The notes: generated by a model not told the origin, from the sequence alone. A stretch of DNA of 64,000 bases from JADLHS01 sp044225555 (GCA_044225555.1 JBGAIM010000012.1:62001-126000), one strand, 5' to 3'. Positions 16,047 through 24,884 are shown, numbered from the stretch's first letter. Numbers and translations are program-made.

Positions 16047-17146
16047 AGGCCCAGCACGCGTTGCATTTCTATCTGATTCGACAATCCCCGGCTCACAAGG
16101 TCACGGGCGGATTCGGCGAGCGTCGGTTGCGGAGTGATGTTTTGGAGATCGCCGGATCGGATTTGTGTGCGCGTCGAGTCGTTCAGACGCAGCCACTCCA
16201 CCAACGGCACCCGCCCTTGGTAGCCGGTGTGCAGGCAGATCGCGCATTTCGCGCCCTGGCACGCCGGACAAAGGCGGCGGATCAACCGTTGGTTCAGCAC
16301 CAATTCCACGGACGACGCGATGGCCGAGTGGTCGGGACACAAGACGAGCAGGCGCTCGAAGACACCCCGACAGGAGCCGGCATGCAGCGTCGAGATGACG
16401 AGATGTCCGGTGAGACCGGCGCGCACAGCGAGGTTCGCAGTTTCTTCATCACGAATTTCGCCGATGATCAACGCCTGCGGATCCTGGCGGAGCAAATGCC
16501 GCGCGGCACGGGCGAAGTCGAGACCGATGGCTTCGTTGACTTCAGTCTGCATCGTGCCGGGGACGATCTGTTCAACCGGATCTTCGATGGTGATGATGTG
16601 ACGTCCGCCCTGATCGGCGAGGCGGCGTAAGCAGGCGTAAATGGTGGTGGTCTTGCCACTGCCGGCGGGGCCGGTGAGGAGCATCAATCCGGTCGTCTGC
16701 TGGAGAAACCGTTCCACCTCGGATTCGGCATGCTCCGGGAGGCCAAGCTCGCCCAAGGTGATCACCGCCGTGGTGTTGAACAATCGCAGCACGATTTTCT
16801 CACCGGTTACGGTGGGGTAGGTTGCGACCCGGATGTCATGCTGGCTGCCAGCTTCGGCGCGTTCAATCCGACCGTCTTGGGGCAACGAATCTTGATAGGT
16901 TTTGAGGCGCGCCAGGAATTTGATGCGGCCAATGACGCGCTCGGCGACCGAGGCGGGAAGTTGGGTGACGGGCGCAATGACCCCGTCGAGCCGGAAGGCA
17001 ACTTCAGCGACGGCGCCGCGCATCTGGAGATGGATGTCGCTGGCGCGGGCGCGTTCAGCCTGCTGAATGAGGTCGGCGAGAATCTGCGGCGCGTGACCCG
17101 CCCCATTCTCTTGACCCTGCAAAGTCACCTGTGATTCGTCAGCCAT
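16043..17146 (-). CDS. GspE/PilB-type secretion ATPase
   Basis: Powers assembly of a pilus or pseudopilus at the inner membrane. The Walker A is GPAGSGKTT (159-167), the Asp box is in TIEDPVEQ, the Walker B-like segment is ALIIGEIRDEETA (about 225-237), and the His box is STLHAG. A C-terminal four-cysteine zinc site (C293, C296, C301, C304) followed by GYQGRVPLVEWL marks an assembly-type ATPase rather than PilT. At 367 residues it lacks the N-terminal GspE/MshEN domain. It is the first gene of the operon. Confidence 0.92.
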   Translation of the reverse strand: MADESQVTLQGQENGAGHAPQILADLIQQAERARASDIHLQMRGAVAEVAFRLDGVIAPVTQLPASVAERVIGRIKFLARLKTYQDSLPQDGRIERAEAGSQHDIRVATYPTVTGEKIVLRLFNTTAVITLGELGLPEHAESEVERFLQQTTGLMLLTGPAGSGKTTTIYACLRRLADQGGRHIITIEDPVEQIVPGTMQTEVNEAIGLDFARAARHLLRQDPQALIIGEIRDEETANLAVRAGLTGHLVISTLHAGSCRGVFERLLVLCPDHSAIASSVELVLNQRLIRRLCPACQGAKCAICLHTGYQGRVPLVEWLRLNDSTRTQIRSGDLQNITPQPTLAESARDLVSRGLSNQIEMQRVLGL

Positions 17147-17271
17147 GTGCGGCGGCCCTTCATGCCACCGTCAAATAGACAACACCCGGGCAATTTCGTC
17201 ACGCCGACGTTGCTTGGGCGGCCGAAGTTTCCCTTTCAAAGTTCCGTCCATGCGTGCTATAATCGGGTCGG

Positions 17272-17772
17272 ATGAGTGAATCGCCCAGGAAACCGCGAGT
17301 GTTGTTTGTTTGCCGGCAGAACAAGGTTCGTAGCTTGACGGCGGAACACTTGTACCGGGTACGACCGGATTTGGAAGTGCGTTCAGCCGGAACGGTGACT
17401 TTTGCGAAGAATCAATTGACCGAGGAACTCATGACCTGGGCGGATGCGGTTTTTGTTTTCGACGACAGCCAGTTGGAAGCCATGGAAAGGCGGTTTGGAA
17501 CAAAGGACTTTGGGAAGCCCGTGGTTTGTCTAGGATTGCCGGATACCTTCGACTACAAGAGCCAGCAACTGGTCCTGAAGTTGACCGCGAAACTCGAACC
17601 CTACCTTGGTCGCCCAACTCCGAAACCGGCGAAGACGCGGTTGCCGGCGGGGCCGAAACCCGCCGCTCCTAAAAGTGAAGTGGCGCGAACGACGTCCGCG
17701 CGCCGGTCATTCGTTTCCAAACTTCTGACGACGGTGGGGATGGCTCAGAAAAAACATCAGCCGGTCGAGTGA
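17272..17772 (+). CDS. Predicted low-molecular-weight protein tyrosine phosphatase
   Basis: A 166-residue protein. The signature CX5R loop is LFVCRQNKVRS (C14, R20) and LPDTFDY near residue 85 supplies the general-acid aspartate. This matches the small predicted phosphatase family COG4551. The first ~110 residues cover the domain; the remaining Pro/Lys/Arg-rich tail is unstructured in appearance. Substrate unknown. It is transcribed divergently from the secretion ATPase operon. Confidence 0.8.
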   Translation: MSESPRKPRVLFVCRQNKVRSLTAEHLYRVRPDLEVRSAGTVTFAKNQLTEELMTWADAVFVFDDSQLEAMERRFGTKDFGKPVVCLGLPDTFDYKSQQLVLKLTAKLEPYLGRPTPKPAKTRLPAGPKPAAPKSEVARTTSARRSFVSKLLTTVGMAQKKHQPVE

Positions 17773-17869
17773 CAATCACGGGGCGCGGACGGCGTTTCAG
17801 ATTTCGCTTCACCGGGGTTTCGCCCGCGCAAATGCTGGCTGATTTCGGTTTGGCCCTGCAAAAATATGC

Positions 17870-17897
17870 TTGCGTGACCGTGCCGAAAGTCTTTAAT
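17870..17897 (+). promoter_or_regulatory. Candidate sigma-70-type promoter for the HU gene
   Basis: TTGCGT (17870-17875) and TTTAAT (17892-17897) are spaced 16 bases apart and lie about 58 bases before the HU ATG. They match the vegetative consensus at 4/6 and 5/6 positions. The match is by eye only. Confidence 0.4.
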
Positions 17898-17955
17898 TCG
17901 CGCAAGTCGAACGACTTTTAACGCACAACAACAACAACTAGGAACACACACTGTT

Positions 17956-18243
17956 ATGGCAAAAGCACTATCGAAGTCACAAGTCGCCGCCGAGATCGCA
18001 GAAAAGGCTGGCATCAAGAAGAAGCAAGCCCAGGAAATTCTCGAGCACATTGCCGTGCTCGCCTACAAGAATGCGAAGAACACCTTTACCTTGCCGGGCA
18101 TCGGCAAGCTGGTTTTGGTCAATCGCAAGGCCCGCATCGGTCGTAACCCGGCCACCGGCGAGCAGATTCAGATTCCGGCCAAGCGCGTCGTGAAGTTCCG
18201 CGTGGCCAAGGCCGCCAAGGATGCGATCCTCGGCGCCAAGTAA
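17956..18243 (+). CDS. HU-family nucleoid protein
   Basis: A 95-residue histone-like DNA-binding protein. The N-terminal helices MAKALSKSQVAAEIAEKAG and the dimer/DNA-arm segment LPGIGKLVLVNRKARIGRNPATGEQIQIPAK are typical, including the intercalating-arm RNPATGE motif. It bends DNA and compacts the nucleoid. It stands alone with its own promoter-like sequence and terminator, as expected for an abundant protein. Confidence 0.94.
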   Translation: MAKALSKSQVAAEIAEKAGIKKKQAQEILEHIAVLAYKNAKNTFTLPGIGKLVLVNRKARIGRNPATGEQIQIPAKRVVKFRVAKAAKDAILGAK

Positions 18244-18261
18244 GCAGTTGTTTTCCGTGCA

Positions 18262-18296
18262 GGCACTCTGACGCTGTCGGAGTGCCTTTTTTATTT
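18262..18296 (+). terminator. Rho-independent terminator after the HU gene
   Basis: A 7-bp stem (GGCACTC 18262-18268 with GAGTGCC 18280-18286) is followed at once by TTTTTTATTT. It lies 18 bases after the HU stop. Confidence 0.85.
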
Positions 18297-18306
18297 CCGT
18301 GGTTTC

Positions 18307-19293
18307 ATGAAGATAGCGATCGTGGGTTGCGGGGCGGTGGGGAGCTATTACGGCGCGATGTTGAGCCGCGCCGGGCAGGAGGTTCATTTCCTGTTGCGCT
18401 CGGATTACGACGTGGTGCGGCGTAACGGCGTGCGGATTCAGAGCCCGGCGGGTGATTTTGTCGCGCGTCCCAGATGTGCCCGGTCCCCGGCGGAGATTGG
18501 GCCGGGGGACGTGGTCTTCATCGCGCTGAAAACCACGGCGAATGCTGAATTCTCCAGCCTGTTGCCACCATTGGTTGGACCGCAGACCGCCATCGTGACT
18601 TTGCAGAATGGCCTGGGCAATGAGGAGCAACTCGCAAGACTGTTCCCCGTCGGGCAGATTCTGGGCGGCCTTTGCTTCGTGTGCCTCAATCGCGTTTCCC
18701 CCGGCGTCATCCATCACTCGGACCATGGGCTCATCGTGTTGGGGGAACATCAGCGTTACCCCGAGCCGCGCACGCACGACCTTGCCACGATGATCCGGCA
18801 CGCCGGTGTTCCGTGCAAGGTGAGCGACAATCTTGCCCGGGCGCATTGGGAGAAACTGATCTGGAACATTCCGTTCAACGGGCTCGGCGTCGCCAGTGCC
18901 GCGGGGTATGCAGCCTTGACCATCCCGAGTTCCGAGGTTCAACTTCCGAGTTCCTTGGGCGCTTGCTTGACCACGGACAAACTGCTGGCCGATGGAGCGT
19001 GGGAGAATCTGGTGCGCGAGCTGATGCATGAAGTCATCGCGGCGGCAAATGCGCTGGGGCTCGACGTCGCGCATTCACTCGCCGATAAACAGATCGAGCG
19101 GACGCGGACAATGGGGGCGTACAAGGCTTCAACGCTGCTGGACTTTGAACAAGAACGACCACTGGAATTGGAAAGCCTGTTTGTTGAACCCCTCCGGCAG
19201 GCGCAACAGGCTGGTGTGTCAACGCCGCGACTGGCGGCGCTGTCGGCGGTGTTGCAGCAACTGGATCGTCGCCGATTCGCGGCAAAAGCGTGA
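18307..19293 (+). CDS. panE: 2-dehydropantoate 2-reductase (ketopantoate reductase family)
   Basis: NADPH-dependent reduction of ketopantoate to pantoate for coenzyme A synthesis. The Rossmann motif is IVGCGAVGSYYGAML (residues 4-18). FIALKTTAN and LQNGLGNEEQLARLF form the central blocks. AHWEKLIWNIPFNGL near residue 180 carries the catalytic lysine. At 328 residues it is typical. The family contains paralogues with other 2-oxo acid substrates, so the symbol is a best guess. The stop overlaps the next start (GTGA). Confidence 0.85.
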   Translation: MKIAIVGCGAVGSYYGAMLSRAGQEVHFLLRSDYDVVRRNGVRIQSPAGDFVARPRCARSPAEIGPGDVVFIALKTTANAEFSSLLPPLVGPQTAIVTLQNGLGNEEQLARLFPVGQILGGLCFVCLNRVSPGVIHHSDHGLIVLGEHQRYPEPRTHDLATMIRHAGVPCKVSDNLARAHWEKLIWNIPFNGLGVASAAGYAALTIPSSEVQLPSSLGACLTTDKLLADGAWENLVRELMHEVIAAANALGLDVAHSLADKQIERTRTMGAYKASTLLDFEQERPLELESLFVEPLRQAQQAGVSTPRLAALSAVLQQLDRRRFAAKA

Positions 19294-20822
19294 GGCAATC
19301 GGTTTATCGCGGCTTGTCGAATTCACCAATCGCTGGCATAAACGCCCCTGTGCATCCTCCCCGTCGGCAGGTCCATTGGTTGTTCGCCGTAATACTGGCC
19401 ACCCTGGCCGGCTTGATTGCGCACGATACCGGCGCCCAGCCATTTTCCGTTCAGGGACCGGGCGTGAACCCAAATGACTTTCGCGTCACCACCTTCGCCA
19501 GTGGACTCGACTTTCCTCTGGGCATGGCACAACTGGCGGATGATTCACTGTTAATTACCATCAGCCAGGGAGCGAATTATTTCAGCTCGACCGGCAAACT
19601 CGTTCGCCTGACCGATATTGATTTGAACGGAGTTGCCGATGGAGCCGGCACCATCCTTTACAGCAATCTGCCTGGAGCACTCACGGCGCTGCGCGTCATG
19701 GATAATTTGGTTTTCGTGCTGGGCCGACCTTTTCCCATCACCATTCTGCGCGCGGGGGCGCAACCATCCAGTCCGCTGACCTTGGTCGGCCAGGTTGGTA
19801 TCAAATACACCGGCTCGCGTATGCACGCGGCTTCGGCGCTCGGGCTGCGCCGAACACCCGGTTATACCAATCGCTACGATGTCCTCTTTCAGTTGGGCGC
19901 CGAATATAACTTTGCCGTCACCACCAACACCCTTGCGCTCACCAACAGCAACATCCCCGGCGCGCAAGGTTTCTTGAACGGCGATGCCATCCACCTGCTG
20001 ACATTTATTGACAACGGCACGAATGTAACCGCCACCAACCTGACCCAGGTCGCCTCCGGGGTCCGTAACCCGGCCGGATTCGCTTTCCATCCGGCCACCG
20101 GCGATTTGTATTTTCAGGACAACGGCATTGACGGATTGATCAATGGCAATGAACCCCTCAGCGCGGACGAGTTGAATTTCATCGCCCGCACTAATATCGG
20201 CGGGCCGATTGAGTTCTTTGGTTTTCCGACCAACTACACGCTTTATCGCACGAACACTTTCGTGGGTGGCGCGGGCGTTCCGCCGCTGGTCGTGTTCGAG
20301 CCGATTCCAAATCCGTTCACGGGTCGCGAGAGCGAGGGAGCAAACGACATTGCTTTTGCACCGCCGGGATTTCCCGACGGACTCAACACCGGAATCTTTC
20401 TCGGTTTCCACGGCAAGTACAGCAACGGCGGCACCGCCAATGAGGAAAACCCCGTGGTCTATGCCGACCCGGCGACCGGTGATTATTTTCATTTCATCTT
20501 GGGCCAGCAACCCGGAATCGGCCATCTGGACGGACTGCTGGCCACGCGCGATTCGTTGTATGTGGCCGACCTCGTGTCCACGGGAAACCCCAATTCCGGC
20601 GCTGGAGCCGGCGTGATTTACCAGATCAAATCACTCGTGTCGCCCATTCCTCCCAGCGTCACCGCGCGGCGGGTCGGGGCGCAGATCGAGCTCCAGTGGG
20701 CTCGGGGCGCGCTGCAATCGGCGGACGACAGCGACGGCGGGTGGAGCGACGTGGCGGATGCCTTTAGCCCACTGCTGATCACGCCGGGCGGCCAGCGCAA
20801 ATTTTTTCGCGCTTACTACTGA
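19290..20822 (+). CDS. Secreted beta-propeller protein (sorbosone-dehydrogenase-like)
   Basis: A 510-residue protein. After a basic N-terminus there is a signal-type hydrophobic stretch (LFAVILATLAGLIAHDTGA, residues ~31-49). The body carries propeller features: FRVTTFASGLDFPLGMAQL, VASGVRNPAGFAFHPATGDLYFQDNG and DGLLATRDSLYVADL, as in glucose/sorbosone dehydrogenase-like proteins. The last ~60 residues (...WSDVADAFSPLL...KFFRAYY) form a C-terminal module common on verrucomicrobial secreted proteins. Enzymatic activity cannot be asserted. The GTG at 19290 overlaps the panE stop; an ATG at the signal peptide is not available. Confidence 0.72.
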   Translation: MRQSVYRGLSNSPIAGINAPVHPPRRQVHWLFAVILATLAGLIAHDTGAQPFSVQGPGVNPNDFRVTTFASGLDFPLGMAQLADDSLLITISQGANYFSSTGKLVRLTDIDLNGVADGAGTILYSNLPGALTALRVMDNLVFVLGRPFPITILRAGAQPSSPLTLVGQVGIKYTGSRMHAASALGLRRTPGYTNRYDVLFQLGAEYNFAVTTNTLALTNSNIPGAQGFLNGDAIHLLTFIDNGTNVTATNLTQVASGVRNPAGFAFHPATGDLYFQDNGIDGLINGNEPLSADELNFIARTNIGGPIEFFGFPTNYTLYRTNTFVGGAGVPPLVVFEPIPNPFTGRESEGANDIAFAPPGFPDGLNTGIFLGFHGKYSNGGTANEENPVVYADPATGDYFHFILGQQPGIGHLDGLLATRDSLYVADLVSTGNPNSGAGAGVIYQIKSLVSPIPPSVTARRVGAQIELQWARGALQSADDSDGGWSDVADAFSPLLITPGGQRKFFRAYY

Positions 20823-20836
20823 AAGAATCTTGCGTC

Positions 20837-21880
20837 ATGAATCACCGACACGGTTCGCTTGCTTTGATTGTTCTGTTCCTTGTTTCCTGCGCGGGGTCAC
20901 ACGCCGCGGATTACGCCATCGGTGCGGATCTTTCCTTTCTGAAACAGGCCGAGGATCGCGGCGCAGTCTTCAAGGACGGTACCAATGCCCAACCGGGTTT
21001 GCAAATCTTCAAGAACCATGGCTACAACTGGATTCGCCTCCGCCTCTTTCACTCGCCGACGAACCTGCCCAACAATCTCGAATACACCCTCGCGCTCGCC
21101 AAGCAGGCGCATGAATTGAAATTCAAGTTCCTGCTCAACTATCACTACTCGGATACCTGGGCCGATCCGCAGAAGCAGTTCATTCCGGCGGCGTGGAAGG
21201 GCAAATCGCACCAGGAACTGGTCGCCGCCGTCCACGATTACACCCGCGACACCATCCTTGCTTTTCGCGAGGCGGGCGTGCTGCCGGACATGGTTCAGAT
21301 TGGAAATGAAATCACGCCCGGCACGTTGTGGCCGGATGGGAAACTGCCGGACAACTGGGACAACTTCGCGGAACTCATCAAGGCCGGCATCAAAGGCGTG
21401 GACGCCGGGCGCGGAACGAATGCCCGGCCCCGCATCATGATTCACATTGACCAGGGCGGCAACCGGGCGCGCACGAAATGGTTCTTCGACAAACTCAATT
21501 CCTACGGAGTGGACTACGACGTCATCGGGCAATCCTATTATCCCTGGTGGCACGGCTCGTTGCTCGACCTGCGCGACAACCTGCACTTCATGGCCACGAC
21601 TTACCACAAGGACATCATTCTCGTGGAAGTGGCCTACTGCTGGCGGCCCACCGAATATCGGAACAAGCCCGCCCCGTTTCCGGAAACACCAGAGGGTCAG
21701 AAGGGATTCCTCGCTGAAGTGAATCGCATCGTCCTGAGTATCCCGAACAATCGAGGCGCTGGCATCTTTTGGTGGGAGCCGGCAGTGGGTGGGGGGCGCT
21801 TGCGCAATCGCGGCTTTTTCGACGACGACGGTAATGCGCTGCCGGTGATCAATGTGTTTGATCGCACAACAAAGAATTGA
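20837..21880 (+). CDS. GH53 arabinogalactan endo-beta-1,4-galactanase
   Basis: Cleaves beta-1,4-galactan side chains of pectin outside the cytoplasm. Signal peptide: LALIVLFLVSCAGSHA, with a possible lipobox-like LVSC. The domain starts ADYAIGADLSFLKQAEDRG and continues with NWIRLRLF and LLNYHYSDTWADP. The likely acid/base glutamate is in QIGNEITPG (about residue 157) and the nucleophile in LVEVAYCW (about 264). At 347 residues the length fits GH53. It follows the propeller protein by 14 bases, so the two may be co-transcribed. Confidence 0.92.
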   Translation: MNHRHGSLALIVLFLVSCAGSHAADYAIGADLSFLKQAEDRGAVFKDGTNAQPGLQIFKNHGYNWIRLRLFHSPTNLPNNLEYTLALAKQAHELKFKFLLNYHYSDTWADPQKQFIPAAWKGKSHQELVAAVHDYTRDTILAFREAGVLPDMVQIGNEITPGTLWPDGKLPDNWDNFAELIKAGIKGVDAGRGTNARPRIMIHIDQGGNRARTKWFFDKLNSYGVDYDVIGQSYYPWWHGSLLDLRDNLHFMATTYHKDIILVEVAYCWRPTEYRNKPAPFPETPEGQKGFLAEVNRIVLSIPNNRGAGIFWWEPAVGGGRLRNRGFFDDDGNALPVINVFDRTTKN

Positions 21881-21994
21881 CCGTGCGGTTCTCATGCTGT
21901 TGCCGAGTTGATAGCGGGCTGTGGCCCCGGCAGGTGCTTTTACGTCGGGTCAATTTGTTCTTCCACCTGCGCTTGGAACTCGTATAACCACGGC

Positions 21995-22879
21995 ATGAAG
22001 GTTACAGTCTTGGTCGCTTACTTGCTCGCTACGTTTGTCCATCTATTCGTGACAAACTTGACGGTGCAAGCCGACGATATCTACGTGGCGGGTTATGGCA
22101 ATTGGACCCTTTCCAAGATTGATCCCAATGGAAACAGAACAACGCTAGCCGATTATACGGATGGACTTCGGTATCCTCAGGGGATAGCGCTTGGTCCTGA
22201 TGGCTATGTTTACGTTGGTGACTTTAATAAGATCTTAAAATTCGATCCTAGCGGGAATGGTTCCGTTTTTGCTGAGTCGCTACCGGGAACTGGCTTGGCC
22301 TTCGATCGGTTTGGAAGTCTCTTTGTGGCGAATGCCAACGGCTTCACTATCGAGAAACTCGACGCAAATGGAGGTCGGTTTGTCTTTGCCGATTCGAGCG
22401 ACGGCCTGCAATTTCCACAGGCACTTGCCTTTGATGCTAACGGCAATCTTTACGTGGCCAACGGCAACAACTCGATTATCAAATTTGATGCAGGCGGTAA
22501 CGGGTCAGTCTTCGCTGCTTCCGGCTTGGACCACCCACAAGCGCTTGCTTTCGATCGCGGCGGCAATCTTTTCGCTGCAAATTTCAGCAACAACACGATT
22601 CAAAAATTTGATCCGAATGGAAATCGGTCTGTCTTCGCCAATTCCGGGTTGAATGGCCCGGCGGGTTTAGCTTTTGACAACATCGGGAATTTGTTCGTCG
22701 CGAATTATTTCGACGGCACAATCTTGAAATTCGATGCAGCCGGGCACGGTTCCATTTTCACTTCAGGGCTGTTTAATCCCATGGGAATCGCGATTCCGGA
22801 ACCTACTACTGGAGTGTTATTGGGATTATGGCTCGGGTTAGTGCTAATCCGACAGGCGCGGCGTTGTCCTCAACATTGA
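21995..22879 (+). CDS. NHL-like beta-propeller protein with PEP-CTERM anchor
   Basis: A 294-residue exported protein. The signal peptide is MKVTVLVAYLLATFVHLFVTNLTVQA. At least five ~40-residue repeats follow, each with a LAFD(A/R)xGNLFVAN-type strand and a FDPNGNRSVFA-type turn, as in SMP-30/NHL propellers. The C-terminus IPEPTTGVLLGLWLGLVLI followed by RQARR is a PEP-CTERM sorting signal, normally processed by an exosortase; none is in the window. The ATG at 21995 is chosen because it starts the signal peptide. Confidence 0.82.
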   Translation: MKVTVLVAYLLATFVHLFVTNLTVQADDIYVAGYGNWTLSKIDPNGNRTTLADYTDGLRYPQGIALGPDGYVYVGDFNKILKFDPSGNGSVFAESLPGTGLAFDRFGSLFVANANGFTIEKLDANGGRFVFADSSDGLQFPQALAFDANGNLYVANGNNSIIKFDAGGNGSVFAASGLDHPQALAFDRGGNLFAANFSNNTIQKFDPNGNRSVFANSGLNGPAGLAFDNIGNLFVANYFDGTILKFDAAGHGSIFTSGLFNPMGIAIPEPTTGVLLGLWLGLVLIRQARRCPQH

Positions 22880-23007
22880 AGGTGGAGGAGACGGTTCTAC
22901 AGGTGGATTAGCCATCAGCCTCAGCATTCCTTGACCGCAAACGAGATGCTTGAGGTTCGCTTTTCCTTTTTTATTAGCGTTCATCTGAGTAACCTGCGGG
23001 TGAGAAT

Positions 23008-23880
23008 ATGAAACCACGCGTTCGTTTTGCTCCCTCGCCCACCGGTTACCTCCACATCGGCGGGGCGCGCACTGCTTTGTTCAACTGGCTTTACGCCCGG
23101 CATACCGGCGGCACGTTCGTCCTGCGCATCGAGGACACCGACGCGGCGCGCAATTCGCAGGAAGCCGTGGACGTCATCCTCAATGGCCTGCGCTGGCTTG
23201 GCCTGAATTGGGATGAAGGTCCGCTCACCAGCGATGCCACCGGCCCGTGCAAGGGCGATCGCGGGCCGTATTTCCAATCGCAACGCAAAACCAACTATCA
23301 GGCGCGCGTGGAAGCGTTGTTGTCCCGCGATCTCGCCTACGAAAAGGACGGCGCCATCCGCTTCCGCATGACGCGTGAGCCCATCCTCATTCCCGACCTC
23401 GTCGTTGGCGATGTGATGCGGCCCTTGACCGACCGCGAAGAAGTTGATCCCGATTGGGTGCTGGTGCGCTCCGACGGCCAGCCCGTGTTTCACTTCGTCA
23501 ACGTCGTGGACGATCTGGAGATGGGCATCACGCACGTCATCCGCGGCGAGGACCACTTGAGCAACACCGCCAAACACATTGCGCTGTTTCGTGCGTTCGG
23601 CGTTGAGCCGCCGAAGTATGCGCACATTCCGCTCATCTTGAATGCCGATGGCAGCAAGATGAGCAAGCGCGACAAAGGCGCGTCCATGACGACTTACATG
23701 GACGAAGGTTTCCTGCCCGAGGCCGTGAACAATTACCTCTGCCTCCTCGGCTGGTCGCCCAAGGACAATACGTCTGGTTGCAGGGCGAATACTGTCGCGA
23801 ACTGCCCGGCGACCGCTTCTACGAACTCGGCGTGCATGCCTTCGCTAAGGCGGGCGTGGACACCAACAAGTTTGACGTGA
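23008..23880 (+). CDS. gltX: Glutamate--tRNA ligase, N-terminal fragment (frame-broken)
   Basis: The catalytic part of GluRS. The HIGH motif is in FAPSPTGYLHIGGARTALFNW, RIEDTDAARN follows, and the KMSKS motif is SKMSKRDKGASM near residue 217. The family sequence runs up to LCLLGWSPKDN (about residue 254), then becomes unrelated (TSGCRANTV...) because the frame changes. The rest continues in another frame from about 23769. Compared with intact GluRS, roughly 30 residues that should lie between LGWS and the WLQGEY helix are absent, so this is a deletion plus frameshift, not a single-base error. Confidence 0.88.
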   Translation: MKPRVRFAPSPTGYLHIGGARTALFNWLYARHTGGTFVLRIEDTDAARNSQEAVDVILNGLRWLGLNWDEGPLTSDATGPCKGDRGPYFQSQRKTNYQARVEALLSRDLAYEKDGAIRFRMTREPILIPDLVVGDVMRPLTDREEVDPDWVLVRSDGQPVFHFVNVVDDLEMGITHVIRGEDHLSNTAKHIALFRAFGVEPPKYAHIPLILNADGSKMSKRDKGASMTTYMDEGFLPEAVNNYLCLLGWSPKDNTSGCRANTVANCPATASTNSACMPSLRRAWTPTSLT

Positions 23881-24269
23881 ACTACGTCAAAGCCGCGCTC
23901 GACACCTGCAAGGGGAAGATCAAAACCTTCAGCGAACTGCCAGCCTACGCGGGATTCTATTTCAAAGACGACCTCGCCTACGACCCCGAGGCTGCGAAGA
24001 AAGCATTCGTGCCCGAGAACAAACCGCGTTTGGAAAAACTCCGCGCCGCCTTTGCCGCCGCCGGCCCGTTCAACGCCGCGACCCTCGAAGCCGCGTTGAA
24101 GTCCACTGCCGCTGAACTCGGCGTGAAAGCCGGCGTGCTGGTGCATCCCGTCCGCCTCGCCGTCACCGCCAACCCCTCCGGCCCGAGCCTGTATCATTTG
24201 CTGGAGGTGCTGGGGAAGGAGAAGGTGCTGGGGAGGATTGAGCGGGCCCTTGGATTGATTCCAAATTGA
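23769..24269 (+). CDS. gltX: Glutamate--tRNA ligase, C-terminal fragment (frame-broken)
   Basis: From about 23769 this frame reads YVWLQGEYCRELPGDRFYEL, then VKAALDTCKGKIKTFSELPAYAGF and HPVRLAVTANPSGPSLYHLLEVLGKEKVLGRI, the typical anticodon-binding half of GluRS. It has no ribosome-binding site of its own and starts inside the end of the N-terminal fragment's frame. It is the second half of the same gene and would not be made as a useful protein without recoding, and recoding could not restore the missing residues. Confidence 0.85.
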   Translation, partial: YVWLQGEYCRELPGDRFYELGVHAFAKAGVDTNKFDVNYVKAALDTCKGKIKTFSELPAYAGFYFKDDLAYDPEAAKKAFVPENKPRLEKLRAAFAAAGPFNAATLEAALKSTAAELGVKAGVLVHPVRLAVTANPSGPSLYHLLEVLGKEKVLGRIERALGLIPN

Positions 24270-24848
24270 ATGACCTCGCCAATTCGAGTTCGCTGCAAGA
24301 GCCCTTCCGCTATTCCATCCGTTGAAAGAATTCGAGCGATGGCAGATGCAGAGCACCATGTTGTGCTCGAATTTCCAGCAAAGCTGAAAGTGAACAAGCC
24401 GCCAATCGTTGCCGAGCTTTCGGCGTCTCTGCCGGAATACTCAGTCTTCGACAGCGGCGGTAACAAAGAGACGGATTGGGTGACGGTGATGCCCGTCATC
24501 AACGATGCTGCGATACAAGCTCATTCGCGCGAGATAAAGGATGCTATCGCGATGTATATCGAGGCCTGTTCATACCTCTTGGATGGGCACGCGAAGCAGA
24601 GTCTTTCGTCTGAGTGGTCGTCTTACATTCACGGCGAACATCGATGCTTTGAAAATTCAGCCACAGGCCAAATCGTCGAAGCGCCGCTTGCAGGTTCACT
24701 CGAACCGCGAACAATTGATCCATACTTCTTCGCCCAGTTCGTCAAGACGACTCCAAGCTGCGCTGGTGTCGCAAAGATTATCAAACACGATTTCCATGAC
24801 GCCGCACGAATACGTGACGTTTTGTTTCGGAGCGCTGAAGCGACCTGA
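24270..24848 (+). CDS. Hypothetical protein ending in a palindromic repeat
   Basis: 192 residues if the ATG directly after the gltX stop is used; an inner ATG at 24339 (MADAEHHVVLEF) is also possible. I do not recognise the family. No signal peptide or membrane segment is visible. The sequence includes MYIEACSYLLDGHAKQSLSSEWSSYIHGEHRCFE and FHDAARIRDVLFRSAEAT. The stop codon is part of a palindrome (24840-24855), so the C-terminus may have been cut or changed by repeat insertion. Confidence 0.5.
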   Translation: MTSPIRVRCKSPSAIPSVERIRAMADAEHHVVLEFPAKLKVNKPPIVAELSASLPEYSVFDSGGNKETDWVTVMPVINDAAIQAHSREIKDAIAMYIEACSYLLDGHAKQSLSSEWSSYIHGEHRCFENSATGQIVEAPLAGSLEPRTIDPYFFAQFVKTTPSCAGVAKIIKHDFHDAARIRDVLFRSAEAT

Positions 24849-24855
24849 AGGTCGC
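24840..24855. repeat. Small palindrome gcgacctgaaggtcgc
   Basis: A 7+7 base inverted repeat with a two-base loop. It contains the TGA stop of the preceding hypothetical gene. The sequence differs from both palindrome families described in aroA and cysS. Confidence 0.55.
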
Positions 24856-24884
24856 CCTCCACTGGAAGTTCGTTTCACCGCTCG

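Noticed and set aside
23740..23800. Programmed ribosomal frameshift in gltX
   Set aside because: There is no slippery heptamer at the junction, and a shift would not restore the roughly 30 missing residues.
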